The notes beneath the pieces are model-generated. The model was not told the origin of the DNA, made no database searches, and worked only from the letters and a program-made list of their open reading frames with translations. Made by a program: the position numbers and the translations under genes. A stretch of DNA of 42,550 bases from a virus, in the IMG/VR virus record IMGVR_UViG_3300037847_003647, positions 1-42,550 of that record; one strand, written 5' to 3'. Positions 42,045 to 42,550 of the stretch are shown here, one piece after another. Position 1 is the stretch's first letter; each line of letters begins with the position of its first letter.

Positions 42045-42550
42045 ACTGTCACCTCCACGCCTCGCCACCAGTCAGGAGCAGGTGTTCCCTTCTCCCACTT
42101 GGCGAACTGCTTGGAATGGTAGTATGCTTGGTATGCCTTGACCGCATCATTATCACGATACTCGTCAGGCATAGCCTGTGCGAAGTGCATCAGTCCACCT
42201 TCGGGAATGATGTAATCTTTACAGGACATAATGTGAATAGGCCCGTTACAAGCATGGACTTTATCAAAGCGGTTTGAGTATTCAGTAAGTAGTGCTTGAG
42301 CATGACGAGCCAACCAAATGAAGTTATCACGACTGTCACCCGCCCAACGGGTACATGGGTGATTTTTGTAACCACCTTTGTATCTGCTTTTTCCATCTTT
42401 GCGAAATGGCATCTGCTCATCAGTCGCACCATGCCTACGCAGGGCTGATGCCATCATCTGCGCTGCTTCAACACACATCTTAGGCACATGCTTGTCGCAG
42501 TGCATTCGTGCTGCTTTTACAGGGTCTAAGTCTAATACAAATATGTTCAT
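42041..42550 (-). CDS. Phage 'MNIFVLD' family protein of uncertain function
   Basis: 169 residues with ATG at the very edge of the window (42550); a ribosome site cannot be checked. MNIFVLDLDPVKAARMHCDKH, described by halves (MNIFVLD; AARMHCDKH), then VPKMCVEAAQMM, NHPCTRWAGDS and NFIWLARHAQALL are hallmarks of a family I recall from many tailed phages of marine and other environments, usually left as hypothetical or loosely linked to DNA repair. Conserved Cys18, Asp19, His21 and His/Cys of NHPC suggest a metal or catalytic site. The C-terminus ends EVTV, providing the ribosome site for the next gene. Confidence 0.7.
   Translation of the reverse strand: MNIFVLDLDPVKAARMHCDKHVPKMCVEAAQMMASALRRHGATDEQMPFRKDGKSRYKGGYKNHPCTRWAGDSRDNFIWLARHAQALLTEYSNRFDKVHACNGPIHIMSCKDYIIPEGGLMHFAQAMPDEYRDNDAVKAYQAYYHSKQFAKWEKGTPAPDWWRGVEVTV

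Noticed and set aside
1-42550. CRISPR array, tRNA or rRNA genes.
   Set aside because: No regularly spaced direct repeats and no cloverleaf or rRNA-like stretch was seen; nearly every base is in a protein gene. The Cas4-like protein alone is not evidence for CRISPR.
1-42550. Integrated provirus or host chromosome segment.
   Set aside because: No integrase, attachment repeat, or host housekeeping gene is present; the chaperonin, polymerase and clamp are all embedded in tight viral-style operons.

Overview
This window looks like part of a tailed double-stranded DNA virus of a marine archaeon. The best fit is a magrovirus-like virus of Marine Group II Euryarchaeota (Ca. Poseidoniales). The evidence is an archaeal/eukaryal-type replication set (family B DNA polymerase, PCNA-like clamp, RFC small-subunit clamp loader, archaeo-eukaryotic primase, XPF-like nuclease, PC4-like protein, a DNA-ligase-like protein) together with a group II chaperonin and a long tail/adhesin module. 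Shine-Dalgarno motifs of the GGAGGTGA type precede nearly every gene. The host and virus name are inferred from gene content. No capsid, portal, terminase, integrase or tRNA gene is in the window, so the genome is probably incomplete here.

Plus strand, 1-24320 (virion module): two related tail proteins (2-1414, 1424-3391); a single 15.7-kb gene for a 5220-residue protein with an N-terminal LamG-like domain (3393-19055); two small accessory enzymes that share an almost identical start region, one an HD hydrolase of the RSH/MESH1 type and one ADP-ribosyltransferase-like (19061-19911); a probable baseplate hub (19914-21569); a small probable baseplate protein; a 710-residue tail fibre; and a zinc-ribbon protein. 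One ~70-residue beta module recurs in four of these structural proteins.

Minus strand, 42550-24317 (replication and nucleic-acid module, read leftward): a phage-type MNIFVLD-family protein; a string of tiny overlapping ORFs, several with CxxC motifs; PC4-like protein; ligase-like protein; RFC; a probable ssDNA-binding protein; RecA-fold ATPase (Sak4-like); PCNA-like clamp; a transglutaminase/cysteine-peptidase-like protein; PolB; small hypotheticals; Cas4-like Fe-S nuclease; a primase with a PriL-like C-terminal Fe-S region; a one-helix membrane microprotein; XPF-like nuclease; DUF3987-like helicase; DEDDy exonuclease; and the chaperonin. The two strands converge with overlapping stop codons at 24317-24320, with no spacer.

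The genome is extremely compact. Most neighbouring genes overlap by ATGA or GTGA, and the last codons of one gene commonly encode the Shine-Dalgarno of the next. At least eleven genes are missed or mis-started when only long ORFs with the furthest start are considered; they are annotated here from the raw sequence. The only intergenic stretch above 100 bases is 35995-36124; there is no gene-free stretch above 300 bases.
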